A stretch of DNA of 64,000 nucleotides. Source: Enoplolaimus lenunculus (taxonomy: Eukaryota; Nematoda; Enoplea; Enoplida; Thoracostomopsidae). The stretch is taken from the NCBI GenBank assembly GCA_030248215.1, contig JASANG010001239.1, positions 1-64,000 of the forward strand, read 5' to 3'. Under the pieces are notes generated by a model. That model saw only the letters and a list, made by a program, of their open reading frames with translations. It did no database searches and had not been told where the DNA came from. The translations under genes were made by a program, and so were the position numbers. Shown here piece by piece: positions 23,777-36,354 of the stretch (position 1 is its first letter; each line of letters begins with the position of its first letter).

Positions 23777-26700
23777 ATGACGGAAGAATATGTTTCGAGT
23801 GAGGGTGACAAGAAACCGTTGCAAACCAATAACTCTGCTGACGTAGTGCATAAACGCCAAGCAAATGCTCGCATTCACACAATTGTGAAAAATCGCGAGC
23901 ACCGTGACAGGCTGGACACTGCTCGATTTGTAAGTATGTGTAAACGAACTTACTTTTAAAAATTTTCCTATATTTAAAATTAAAGTTTGCATTCAACTAG
24001 TCTTAGGTAAATAAGCTTTTTCCTGAGCCTAAATCTGAATATAAATGTGGGTCATAATTGTACAAGGGCTAACCAGCAAATTTCAGCGCCCATGAAAAAA
24101 TTGACTATTGTGTACTTCTCCCATTGTCACGTTACCGTTTAACACATGGTGACAAGGCTGCATGAACGATGATGCTTGTGCTATTATGAACTTACAGTAA
24201 GTTTCACCAAATAACTGCAGTTCCACCTTTATGATCCTATATATGTCATGTCGATTGCATTCAAACGAGAGTCACTTAAATTGCGGCAGAAACCCTTGTT
24301 AAGGCGGATCCCTGCTATCCTGTCGATCCCTGGAAGGCGGTCGCAACGACTCAAATTTTTGTTACGTTTGTACATATTTAGATTGACATCGGTCATAGTC
24401 GGTTTTGGTGCGGAGACTTCTTGAACGAGCAAATGCTTGACGATTACATTTCCTCGCTTAATTTCGGTCCCTACAACGAAAAAACGGGTGTATACGCTGC
24501 ACAAAGTTATATGCTTGGAGAAGATTATATTCTGTCTCGGCGGTTCACTGATATGTTTCCTGACAAAAGGGCAAGATATGCAATGATCAGTTTAATTTGC
24601 AAATCGGAGTGCGACTCTGGAAGTCAAAGACGGAATCGGGAAAAGCTGGAACTTTTGATGTCAAATCCAACTCGATTTGCGTTTTACCTTGCTGTATCAA
24701 TGCGAAATGCTATCGAGTCTGTTATTTCGCGCCGATGCAGAAGGTAACGTGTGTATTCGTATATACATTTATAAATACGAAATCCGTGTGTATATATTTG
24801 TAAACGGTGAAAGAATACAATTTTAAAATCAAATCAATATATTTTTTGCCATGACGCATTAGTTATGATGCAAACTCGAGGCCAGGTATTACTCGGATGT
24901 GTAATCTGAAGGCATCCACTTAATAGATTCCGCCGACCAACTAATAGACCAGGGCCAATTTATTGCATTTCGAAGAACCGTTGCTACTGCCTGATCTACA
25001 CGTATATACAATGAGTCCATTCTGCCTATAGTGCCTATATTAGTCTTTTGAATTTGAAGTTACATCACACCCGGTATATTTCGGCTGTGTACTGATAGCA
25101 GCACCACATATATATAAATTGAGTATACAGAACAGTTCCTTTCAAATCGTTTTTCCTTGTGCTCGTTCTGTTTTATACTTTTAACATAAGCGTACGCATA
25201 CAATTAAATTTATCTATGCTTAGAATTATAAAAAACTATATTACAGATTACTTTTCAATCGGTGTTATATTCATGATGGTTAAGTTTAGTTACATATGTG
25301 GCCAAATTCCGAAGAGATTAATTTAAGAAATGTTCTAAATTTCGAAACTCACGGCAGGCTGCTCGGTCCAAAAGTTCTAACATCAATCATCAACTTGCAT
25401 TAACAGCTACACACATTTGCGAGTATGTCTGATGATGATAATATTTCATCTAGCGTAAGTCGCACAACGATCTGTTGTTCTTTGCAGGATAAAAGAACAA
25501 GAAAAGCTTGCAAGTTTAAGCAAGGCAGTTGACAGCCATATTGAACTATGCATGACAACTGATCTTGGTACCTTAGCCAATGGAGATCCTAGGTCTCCAA
25601 AAACAACTGTTCTACGAAACGAGTTATATGAAGCAACAAGGTGTATCTTAAAGCATGCCAAAAGACCAGTTAGTTATGAATTCTTGGTGCACAAAAAGCC
25701 AAAAAATTTATATATATACCAAATATAATTTTTGCTTCTAGATTTGTTTTGTTTCTTTTTCGTTCAGATATATACAACGAGCAAGGTGGGGATGAAAGGG
25801 TTAGGTAAATTCCTGAACATTCCACAAGGGTCTATAACATATACCTTAAATGAACATTTTATAGATTTTGTACGATTATCATGCTGCAACTTGGGATTTT
25901 TATTAGAAATTTATGAGGGTATACCTCCCTATTGATAACTAGGCTGCGGCTCCGGTAAAACTTTTAACAATAGATGTAAAACGTTTATCACAAGACACAA
26001 ATGCTTTTATACACGTGTATATTTCTTACGTCCTGTATGCTCTGGGCAGCTGCTTCGGGCTAAAATGCGAAAAAACCAAGATCGCTTGGCCGTGCTATAT
26101 TGGTTAAGAATGTCACCTGATTACCTCGCTTGTTTTAGAGAATATTCAAAACAAAAAAGGAAAAGAAGTCATTTAAAGACAGGGTGCGTAAGTGAAATTA
26201 CTTTGAAGACAACTTAGATGTGGTAGCATGCAGTTGATAAGATATCCAACGCTTTGTTTAGGTGTTACTGGCACTAGTGATGGCTGACCCAGTGCAGTCT
26301 GATGTAAAACCATAACAAAAGCATTATGTCCAGCCAAGTTACGTTTTTATGATCAGAATTCTTTTTTGTACTAAACGAAGTAGCGAGTAGGCAATCCGGT
26401 TTCATGCTTTAACGAAACGAATCTAACACTACTAAGGTATTATGGGACTCTTGACTTGCATACTTCTTTTTCAAAACCATACGCCAAGGGTTAACTTAAT
26501 AAATGTGTGAAAAATGTGCGAAAGAGCCTGTTAGTACTGAGGGCCATTTAGGAATTATATAACTCTGAACTTTACATAGTTATACGTAGGTTGTGTCATA
26601 GTCGTATTTCATTTCAAATCTCAGGAAAGTGATGGCATCGAAAATGTAGATCCGAGGGAAAAATCTACGTCACGGAAAAAGAAAAAGCAAACTTGCTTGC

Positions 26701-29700
26701 GAACAACTAGGGTCCGGAAGTCGCTCAATCAGAAGCTTGACGTTAACTGCAAAACTCCATCATCATCGTCTTCTGAAAACAGTTTGTTGGTAAACATATA
26801 CATATATATTATATATATAGGAATAGGCAAAGGATTAGTCTTAAACTTAGGTTTTAGTAAATTTTCCACGCTTCAGTATATACGTACGTATATTATTTGA
26901 GCGAAGATATATACGTACGCACGTATTTATACATACGTTACGTCTAGCAGCCGTCTACCACAAAGCGTGTGAAATATTTTATAGTGTTTAGTGTTTTTTC
27001 TAAGGAGAATATCCAAAAACAGATAAATATTACAAATTAAATTTATACATATATATGTACCTATTTACCTGCATCAAATCTATGGCATTTGCGGCATCGA
27101 TTTAGCTCAGTTCAAAAGAACACAGCGATCAGGACAACCAGTTGAACGGACGAAAGCTTGACGTTAACGATAAAACCACACCACCATCATCATGTGAAAA
27201 CACTTCGGCGGTAAATGTAAAATCGTTTTTAAATTTGGGTATATGTAGTCACTTGGTTTGAGCAGAGTTCAAGTGATCAAGAACGGTTAGTATTAGAAAT
27301 CAAACGGACAAATCTTGGCATCAAACAAATATACTACCGTCAAACTAGCATATACGACAACTTCACATAGTTTTAAAATACAAATAGTACGTGCTGCGGA
27401 GGTTTTCTAGAAATAGTTTCTTTATGATTACATCTACGCTTGACTGGAAAAGGTGTAATGTATTGTTTATACAAGTTAATTGGTTGTCTGAGTAAAATCA
27501 TAATTTTTAGGAACAAACCGTGTTGACAGCGGATAAACAACAGATGCGTATAATAGCAACCTGCCAGCAGAATACCAGTCATGGCGATCATTTGAGAGCA
27601 AATGGCGTACCCCAAATCAGATTCAATAAAATAAAATCGTTGAAAAACAGCATTGGATGGTCAAAACAACTAAAACAAAAATACAAAAAACGTTTGAAGG
27701 TAAACAAATACGCAGGGCTGTAGTCAGCTCAACATACTAGGGCGGGGGTTCTCAAATCTCAAATATTTTAAATATATTTCAAAAAACGACGCTGATATGG
27801 ATATTGCATATTTTCTTCAATGAACTTTTAACAAAAACTGTGTTCTGTTCGTTAAGGTAAACAAGCAATACGAACTGAGAAATTTGTCTGTTTTTCACTT
27901 CAGAATGGATTTAATTTGACTCATTTGTGTTTGTCAAAGAAACACGACTCAAAGTCAAGTCTTGAGGAAATAGCTAAACCGCAAGGTAAGCAGCAAATAG
28001 CGAAAAGCAATTGTGATTTTTATTTATATATTGTTTTTGAGTTCGACATATGTGCATTTTATCTTCAGCGAACAACACTTGTTTAGATTATAATTTTGGT
28101 TTTGTATTCACGTAGATCTCTTAATGTTGCATGCATATGTAGCTTGGGGCTGATCCACATCGAAGTAAAAAATGCACATATAATTTCAATTATATATATT
28201 TCCTGTACCAGATAATTTTGTTAGTGGATTGTTATACCACTATAAAAATGAAAAATTAATTGCAGTCGTTTGAAGTCCATCCGAATTATTTTGACACTTC
28301 ATTAGGATACGTTGTATCATGATAAAACATATAGGGTTGCCTCTCTATCGGAAATTTTTGGAATATATACTACTGCCGTCCATTTTATGGTTTTCGAAAA
28401 TATGCAAAATATAAGATCAACGAGCTGGAATAACGCTTGTTTACTATATTGTTCATTGGTTATTTATTATTTATACGTACGTAGTGCAAAACGCTGAGAT
28501 TAGCCATTATTTGTAGATAAACATAATATGTATTCCTATTAGTTCTAGGCGGATTTAAATTTTGTAAACTCTACTCTGTTTTTAAAAGAGCAGTCAGCGA
28601 GACTGCTCTCAGACTGCTTTGCCAATTTGTTCTGCATGATCGGGATTTAAAATACCAGAATTGAAATTTAAAAATACCGTCCTGGACGGTAATGGCCAGC
28701 ACAGGATGGCGCCGAACGTAATCAAAAATGTAGCGCCACCATAACACGTTTTCATAGGAGCTACCTATTTAATAGCTGTCTTATTCTGTGTTGCAAGTTC
28801 ACAATCGAAGAAATTCAGCTAGCTTTTGAACAGTATTTAAAAGAACATTGGAAAGGGAAGCGCAAGGTGTCATTTTTGTCTAACCTGAATATTACAGATT
28901 GTGATAAAATGGAAGCTGGGCAGAATTCCGATGATGAGGAACAATATATTCCTAACATTGAAGAAGTAGTTGCCAAGTCAGCCGATAACGGAGGTATACG
29001 TATATATATACAATAGATAAACTAATCCGTATGTAGAACGTGAAGCCTGAGCAGTTCAAAATTGGAGACCGGAACTATATTAATTTAGAATATAGAAAAC
29101 GGTACTTGCATATCGGATAAAAATTGTTTACAAAGAAGAAATTAAGCTCCACATTCAAAAGATTGGTATGTGTAATGCATAGTGATTTCGTTTAAAAACG
29201 AACTCTGTGACACTTCTAACAATAAGTATTATGCAATTTTTCATTATCCAACCAGACGCTTAGCGGTCTATATTTGCTAATTTAAACAGGCAGCAAAGAT
29301 GATCCATTGAGTGCGAATACTTCTGAACAAAATGGACTAAGTACAAAAACATTTTTGGATGGTAAGTTTTCGTTTATAAGCAATATCTTTAGGTATAAAA
29401 ATGTAGTGATGTTTCGGTGCTCATTTATACGTACGTACTAAATTGGTAAACTCGTCCGACGTACGTACCAAACATTATTTCTATGCCCGTATATATTCTT
29501 ATCAATTCATATTAATTCCTGGCTAAGCATCTTTAAACATTTTGATTACTATAAAATTTGGATTTTAAAAATAGTTTTGTATAATTTTCAGGGTTTATTA
29601 GCGGTTTTACAGAAGACTCACTGATCGGAACTACCAAACCAGGTACATATAAGTAAAAATATACATCATCTTTTACAAGCGTTTAACAAATTGAAAAACC

Positions 29701-32700
29701 GCTTAGATCGTGCGACAAATAAACCTAGTTATTCTACAGCTGTGGTGTTCGTCTAAGTAGGTATCCATTGTTCTGCAAACAACTGTAATATACACATACT
29801 ACTATCGACAGATGCGTACTATAAGCATGTATGGTGCGCAGGAAATAGATTACCAATCGGAAGCGCTGTGAAAACCGCACGCAGTATATATACATGTGCA
29901 GCTAACTTTTAACACTATTAGGCTTTTGTTACAACTGCAATATATTGATATGCATGTGTCGGATTGAAATTAAGGTTTCTGGTTGTTTAATATCACGTAT
30001 CTTATCCAAATCAACTTTTGACCTGGGTATAAATTCACAGAGACGACTAGGTATAGCACTCCTTTTTTGGTCACAACATTGATACTGCAGAAAACTGCGA
30101 TTCGAAAGTAAACACACATCCCTCTGCAGCAGAAGTAGTACCTACAGAAAAACTTGTCGATAAACAACTGTCGAAAAAACGTTCGCTGGTGGATGATGAA
30201 AGTATGCGGTATACAGCAGTATTTAAAAAATTGACGAAAATGTCGATGTTAACTCTAAATTTAATTCGTTTCATTGAATCAATGATTACAGCTAATTGAA
30301 ATATCTATAGCACGCAGCACGGTGGTTTAGCCAAACACATCCATATACGTATACTTTTTGTCCTTGGATTAAATATGAACCGCTGGAGTTTTAATACCAA
30401 TTTTACGAGTTTATTTTTGCATAAAACTTTTATTTTTTCATTCTCTCACGCTTCTTGTACACTTTTTATATACCAGCGCCATGTTGAAAATTTTATAGCG
30501 CCTGTCGTTCGTTATCAAAAGCAACCGCGCGTTGGCAAGTTGCAGAACGAAGTTGCACTTCTCTGCCAAACAGGTACGTAGATTTTGCTGTTTTTCTGGC
30601 ATATATAGTGAAGTGAGTAGTATAGTGAGCTTATCACAATGCGTCTAGTACATAAAAGTGATTTTCGAAAAGCGTTAGGTGCTTAATGGAATGGACACAT
30701 AACACAAGACTTCATTTATAATGTCGTGCGTGCATGTGAAGCAAAATTACCGCTAAACATGTGCGACAATTTAATCCATACATCAGCAAGAGTATTCAAC
30801 TTGTTACTTTCTGTGTACGAAACAATGTACCTGGAAGCGTTGTATTTTTAGTATACCCTTTTATTTAGAGCAGGGGTACAACCTGTGCGAACTCTGACAC
30901 TTTATGTTTTTGGCGTCGAAAATGCTTCTCTTATAGTTTACTTTAGGGTCGGCTAAAAATGCAACACCCGGTGGTACGGTTTGCACCATGCGAAACCCGC
31001 AGGGTTGCACGTTCTTGTTAAAGAGTATAATGCACTCAACATGCGCAGTCCAAGTGGTTGCACCCTTGTTAACTAACATTTAGTCCTCAATTTTAGGCGT
31101 TGTTACCAATAAAAACAATAATTCTGGCGCTCTGACGCAACAAAGCATAAACTGCAAAACTGTTGTCGGACAGGAAATAAATTCTACAAGCCCAGAACAT
31201 GCGGTGCAAGTGTTGACAATGTACTTGCCAACGGATACAAATGGTGGGTAAATAATTAGTATGTCACTCGAACTCAGCTCATGAATGTTCCTGATTTTTT
31301 TGTTTTGTCACTTTTTCCGTTTTACCCACCATGAATATTCGGAGATTTAGGAAAAGTGTATAAAAGACCAAAACTGCACTTAGGCAGTTTAGCCGAAGTT
31401 GTCCATGGGCGTCATTATGAAAGTTCATATGTCCACGGTGTAAAAACTACAAAGCCAGATTTATCAATAGCAGTGAACCCACGTTAATCATTTAACTTCT
31501 TTAGCTCGTCCGGCAGAAGTTGACAATACTGAAAACAAAATTCCATGCGCTTCAACAGCCAAAAATACTGATGAAAACGCTTCTGTCGCTAGAAAAACAA
31601 ATTCCACAAGTTCTGCGGAATCGAAAACAATTTTGCAAAGACATTTAACATCGGAAGCTAACGTTGGTAATTTCCGTTAAATATATATATTAGGGAACGA
31701 CCGGATCCAAATTTTTGCATTTACCGGATCCGAATCCGGATCCGGATCTTAAAATTCAGATCCGTCCCGGATCCGGATCCGGATCTTACTAGCTGGATAA
31801 TTTTTCAATACCTAACGTATATTAAATACAAAAAGTTCAAATGATTGTTTCGCAAAATTAGTCAACAAAACAGCAACTAAAAAAGAAGTCTTTAAAATTT
31901 TTATGTTTGTTCTTCCGCAACAATACTGGTCTTCATGTGGATGTCATTAACCTGACATTCCAACAAAACATTAATGCTCACACAGTGCTTGTTAGATTAC
32001 GTACGCATAGTTGAAATACATGCACCAATTTTGTTATGTTTTTGTTTGTATATCAAATTTCGGATCCGGAGATCCGGTAGTTTATTTTACAGGATCCGCA
32101 TTCGGATCTAGATTTTAAAAATTGCAGAGATCCGGCTCGGATCTCGGATCTGGTCGATCCCTAATATTTTATATATATATATATGTGTGTGTGTGTGAAC
32201 ACTATGCATATGTATTATATATTTGATCTTTTGTCTTTAGCTCGCACCACAGTTGATATCAGTACTCAAGACAATAAGTCGTGCCCTTCAATAATCCTAA
32301 AGGATAATAACGCTTGTGTAACAAATCCTGATAATTCTGAAGAAACTGAAAATATGTTACAAGAACATATAAAGTTGGACGTAAATGGTGGGTTTTATCG
32401 TATACGTATGATAACCCGCTCCTTGTATTTCTTTACAAATTTATAAATCACACAAAGTATATATAGAGCTGAACTCCGAATCAACATGTTATTCCTGGAA
32501 TTCTAGAGAAAAGTTTCTTTGCCGTATTTTAAATTTAGGCTATTGCTTTTGTACACTTAAGGTTCAGGCTCACGCTTAGGTCCACGCTTAGGCTTATGAT
32601 TATCTTGGACTTCCGAAATAAGTTACCGAACCTAAGCCCAATCGTTTGCCTAAGTTTTTAGCTAGGTACCAAAGTCACAGCTTTAATCTAAAATGTGAAA

Positions 32701-35331
32701 GAAAATTTTACAAAGCCAAAGTTTTATATAAAAATCAAATTTTATATCAATGTATACATACATATACGCATAACTTGTTTTAGAGTTTTTGAATGGCATG
32801 AGCTGTGACTTGCAAAGCAGAATGAACGAAATAGTTGCAGAATCATTCACTGAAGCAAAGGAAAATAAAGGTTAAAAAAGAAACGATATATATACATATA
32901 TAAATCTACATATATAAAATTGGATGATGCATTTTTTAAATTAACACTTAACACTTTAATACGTAGACGTGTAGTTCATATACGTATTGACACTCGCAGC
33001 CAATGTTGCTTTTAGGGCCGTAACAGTAGCGCGTTCCTAAGCCTAAGCATAAGCTTAACCTTAACCAAAAAACGTCTAGAATGTAGGCCTACTCTTTTAA
33101 AGACCGACCAGAAGAAACCAGGACAGTCCTGAAAGTAACATTTGCTCAACTAAGTATGAATTCAATTTTTATTAGAAAACGCATGTGGAGATGAAAAAAG
33201 TGCGGATCGTAACATTGAAATTGAAAACGATGTTGGTATTAACGGCAAGCGGATTGACGATGAATTTACTTCGGATGAGAGCGGTGCGTAGGTTTACCTT
33301 ACACGTTGACATTGAAATACCTTTACGGGACGGTTCAAACAATAGTTACGGTGATTTTCAAAAGATTGACTGCGAGGTTCTTTCAAACATTTAATTCGCT
33401 TAGTTTAGCAATTTTATTTCAAACAGAAATTTTGTTCATCCCTAAATGTGTGGTTTAATAAATTACGTAGGCTACGACGCCGTCGATCGCTGCATAAATT
33501 ACACATGGAGGTTAAAATTAAAGCAAAAACGGGCGTGTACGTATACCTTCCATTATTTCAGATCGTTTTTTGAATTCTGTCACAGAAAAAGCTACCGGTA
33601 TGGTAAAGCAGTGGTTGGCAAATAACGATGTGTGTCAAGGTAATGGCACGTAGACTTAATTTCTATTTAATAATGCATATATTGTTTTAATTAATTACAG
33701 AAGTGATATGTAGAATAAGTTTCATACGTACATATTTATATTGAATCCTTTATAACCTTATTTCTTTTTTCGTACATTTTAACATATTTCAGCTATCATC
33801 TGTGGTTCACAAAAAAATGTGGATGCATCTGCACATATTTCGAATGAACCGGATCAAATATTGGACGGTAAATGTATTTGTAGTATATATAAGCAGTTAG
33901 TGCATTGATTATAATATAATGGCAATCATGTACTCGTAATATGCAAGTGCACTCGGTAAAGCATAACTCTGAAACAGAAGAATAAAGCTCTGAAATCCAT
34001 ATTGAAATATATATTACACTCTCTTTTGCAGTCCAATGGGAAAACGGTTAAACTAAAATAACATGGGCGGGCCTGTGTACAAGTAAGTTTGAAAAAAGAA
34101 TTATTGCGCCTTTAAATTTGCAAATATTCACGATTGATGTATATAGTGTTTTAAAAGTAGGTCAATAATTCATATTTGGCGCATCAAATTGTTTTAGCAT
34201 CAAGACAAAAGCAGATTCGCTCGAAAGAAAATAATGCAGGGCGGCAACTAAAAAATATTTTGAACACACAAAATGGAATACTGAACAGTAAGTTTATAGG
34301 TATAGTGTTGCTGTATTCGTCCCCCAATATATATAATATGTATATATTATATTTATATATGTATATGTTTATATATATAATGGGGTATTTTAACTTTTCT
34401 CGACAGTGCAACATTTTCATTGATATACTTACTATAGTACCTATTACACGTCACATTCTTCGCACAGGCTTACGCGTAAACTCAAGCTTAGGAATAAGCT
34501 TGAATTTCTGAAGAACTGCGAGAAATTCAGTAGCCAAAGTTCTGGGTTAGGCTAACGTATCGAAAAAGGCTTAAGCGTAAACCTGAGCCTACGTTTTAAG
34601 TTTTAACTTCGCATGTGGAAGAATGTGGAGAAGAGCCGCGTGGTGCTATGCTTGTCGTGCGGTTCAAGTCCAGCGCGGATGGCGTCACTAAAAATAGTCA
34701 AAAAGTATAGCGCCACCCTAAACCTTATGTGTTACTTTTAGCGTCAAATCATAATCAGAAAAACTCACATCAAAGCAGTGCGGCAAGTAGATTAGAAATT
34801 CCGTTGGAAACGTTTTTGGTAAGCAAAACTCGCAAAAGGCGCCAAACAGAACATGCGATACGTAAATGTTTTAAAGTGGATGATTCGGTCGTAAATAACG
34901 ATCCTCCCTATTTATACATCTTTAATCATTCAAATGAAGAAGTGGGTAAAGGGGTGAAGACGAAGAGGTTGATTCCCAAAGACACTATAGTCTTAGAGTA
35001 TGCTGGGGACTTAATTTCAAAACGAGTTGCCAAAGAAAGGGAAAACGAGTATGCTTGCAAAGGACTGGGAAACTATATTTTTGACTTCAAGAACCCTTTG
35101 ACTCAGACGACATGGTCTATAGACGCGACACAAGATAATGGACGGCTTGGCAGACTGATAAATCATTCAAACGCTTGCAAAAATTTAGAGCCCATTTTAG
35201 TATTGCACAGGAATGTTCCACGCATAATGTTTAAAGCATTGCGTGACATTTTACCTGAGGAAGAATTGCTTTACGCGTACGGAGACTTGCGTCCGAGAGC
35301 GCTTAAGGAGTTTCCATGGTTAAAACAGTAG
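23777..35331 (+). CDS. KMT5A-like: 22-exon gene ending in a KMT5A/PR-Set7-like SET domain
   Basis: Exons: 23777-23929, 24382-24743, 25488-25668, 26050-26187, 26625-26789, 27106-27210, 27511-27699, 27904-27985, 28811-28993, 29290-29361, 29592-29642, 30091-30201, 30499-30573, 31097-31243, 31505-31666, 32241-32387, 32784-32870, 33176-33283, 33562-33639, 33793-33867, 34198-34287, 34742-35331. All joins keep frame and sum to 3351 nt (1116 aa). The first five exons encode a compact, unrecognised region. Exons 5-21 encode a long polar, probably disordered stretch. The last exon holds the SET domain. KMT5A enzymes monomethylate histone H4 Lys20; that activity here is inferred. Introns 3-7 are all phase 0 and introns 8-21 all phase 1. 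Acceptors of exons 9 and 13 are weak. At 1116 aa it is far longer than usual KMT5A (about 350 aa). Repeats sit in several introns. Confidence 0.7.
28676..28750. repeat. Intronic fragment of the ACGGATGGCGCCGG repeat family
   Basis: Contains CTGGACGGTAATGG and GGATGGCGCCGAACGTAATC, ending AAAAATGTAGCGCCACC. It lies in intron 8 of the SET-domain gene. Confidence 0.5.
30871..31068. repeat. Intronic MITE-like repeat
   Basis: Begins CAGGGGTACAACCTGTGCG and ends GTGGTTGCACCCTTG, inverse to each other. It lies in intron 13 of the SET-domain gene. No target duplication is clear. Confidence 0.5.
31692..32165. mobile_element. Intronic MITE with GATCCGGAT-rich ends
   Basis: Left end TAGGGAACGACCGGATCC; right end GGATCTGGTCGATCCCTA, its imperfect inverse. 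GGATCCGGATC repeats lie inside both ends. It sits inside a TA-rich microsatellite in intron 15 of the SET-domain gene, so a target duplication cannot be told from the flanking TA run. No ORF. Confidence 0.65.
33003..33152. repeat. Intronic TTAGGC-bearing MITE
   Basis: Begins CCAATGTTGCTTTTAGGGCC and GTAACAGTAG, then TTCCTAAGCCTAAGC, then GACCGACCAGAAGAAACCAGG, and ends CCTGAAAGTAACATTTG. It lies in intron 17 of the SET-domain gene. Confidence 0.65.
34640..34722. repeat. Intronic copy of the GGATGGCG...GTATAGCGCC family
   Basis: Contains GGTTCAAGTCCAGCGCGG and ends AAAAAGTATAGCGCCACCC, shared with the repeats at 14590 and 18948. It lies only about 20 bp before the acceptor of the SET-domain exon. 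Confidence 0.5.
34742..35331 (+). other. SET domain exon (last exon of the KMT5A-like gene)
   Basis: After a basic segment rich in Lys/Arg, this exon encodes a nearly complete SET fold in KMT5A order: VGKGVKTKR (cofactor loop, normally GKGRGV), TIVLEYAGDL, SIDATQDNGRLGR, the RLINHS motif that forms the cofactor and active-site knot, and LLYAYGD with the catalytic Tyr region. It ends FPWLKQ, like the HPWLKH tail typical of KMT5A. All expected core motifs are present, so an active enzyme is possible. The acceptor GTTACTTTTAG precedes it and the join is phase 1, as in the 13 preceding introns. Confidence 0.9.
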
Positions 35332-35799
35332 ACTGTAGCTGAATTTGAAGCAAAAGCGAGATTTTCAAAATCTATTCGTCGCCCGACAACTTGTCTGCCC
35401 GACGTATCGCCTACCTTCTATCCACTATTTAGTCGAGTGAAAAAATGTCGAGTGGAACAGTTGTTGTTTCTGTTGATTGCATAAGCTTTGTTGGGTGGAC
35501 CACCTGTGGTAGTCGACGAGATGTCAGGCTGCAAGTTGTTTTTTCACAGGTTGTTGGCGACTAATTTTTACGCTTCTATTTTTTTGCATTGTATATTTAT
35601 GTATTCGTATTGTCTTATTTTACTGGCCTTAGATGTCTAGCCTAATTAGGAAACAAACATGTATATATTCTAGTTATAATGTTTGCTGCTTTTTTCAATT
35701 TTTGTGAAACAAAAACTCTTTAATACAAGTCAACCGGTCCTCATACCTACTTGTCTTGAATAAATTTAGGTTCATACGAAGGAAATTGATATTTTTAAA

Positions 35800-36354
35800 A
35801 TGGATGACGCCTACAGAATGTTGGTCGGGGCACCGTCAGTAGTCGAGTATAAAAGGATGAAGATGGATATTATGGCTGGCATTGCTTTAGACGATCTACC
35901 AATGGATTGTATACAGCGTTTAATATGCTGCCATCTTGGGTTAACATTTCAATCTTCGCTATATAGCCAGCGCTGCTTCCGACCAGTAGACGGCGACCAT
36001 ATTCAAATTCTACACACCGGACATTATCATTGGGTTACTAGCGCACGATTTAATCGATCTATTTATCTAGCAGACAGCTTATACGAGGGTAAAATGACTG
36101 ACAAGCTGGCTTGCCAGCTGGATGAACTGTATGGGTTAGGCGAAGAATGTCCAAACTTAATTATGGAAGTAAAACCACTTCCTGTGATGAAACAAACTAA
36201 TTATATTGACTGCGGCGTTTTTGCCGGTGCAAATGCAGTTTCATTGGCCCTAGGACGGGATCCATGCAAAGTGAAATATTCAGTCCCTAGCATGAGACCG
36301 CATATGTGTAAAATTATTCGACGGTGGAAATTGGAAATGTTTCCAACAATTTAG
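35800..36354 (+). CDS. Ulp1/C48-like cysteine protease, 184 aa
   Basis: Proteases of this family cut SUMO or related ubiquitin-like tags, and copies are often carried by transposons. The catalytic set is visible in order: H77 in HYHWV, D92 in YLADSLY, Q132 in MKQTN and C138 in DCGVFA. The segment after the Cys (LGRDPCK...MRPHM) resembles transposon-borne relatives. At 184 aa it is little more than the catalytic core. The ATG at 35800 is used here, but the frame is open upstream and an acceptor at 35768-35769 (AAATTTAG) would add ten codons, so it could be a 3' exon. It lies 470 bp after the SET-domain gene on the same strand. Confidence 0.75.
   Translation: MDDAYRMLVGAPSVVEYKRMKMDIMAGIALDDLPMDCIQRLICCHLGLTFQSSLYSQRCFRPVDGDHIQILHTGHYHWVTSARFNRSIYLADSLYEGKMTDKLACQLDELYGLGEECPNLIMEVKPLPVMKQTNYIDCGVFAGANAVSLALGRDPCKVKYSVPSMRPHMCKIIRRWKLEMFPTI

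Noticed and set aside
23667-23996. - strand ORFs opposite the first SET-gene exon
   Set aside because: They are shadows of the + strand exon, which has an ATG, a GTAAGT donor and phase agreement with the next exon.
34640-34722. tRNA-derived SINE, from the B-box-like GGTTCAAGTCC
   Set aside because: No matching A box or cloverleaf was found, and the surrounding sequence belongs to a dispersed family with GTATAGCGCC ends.
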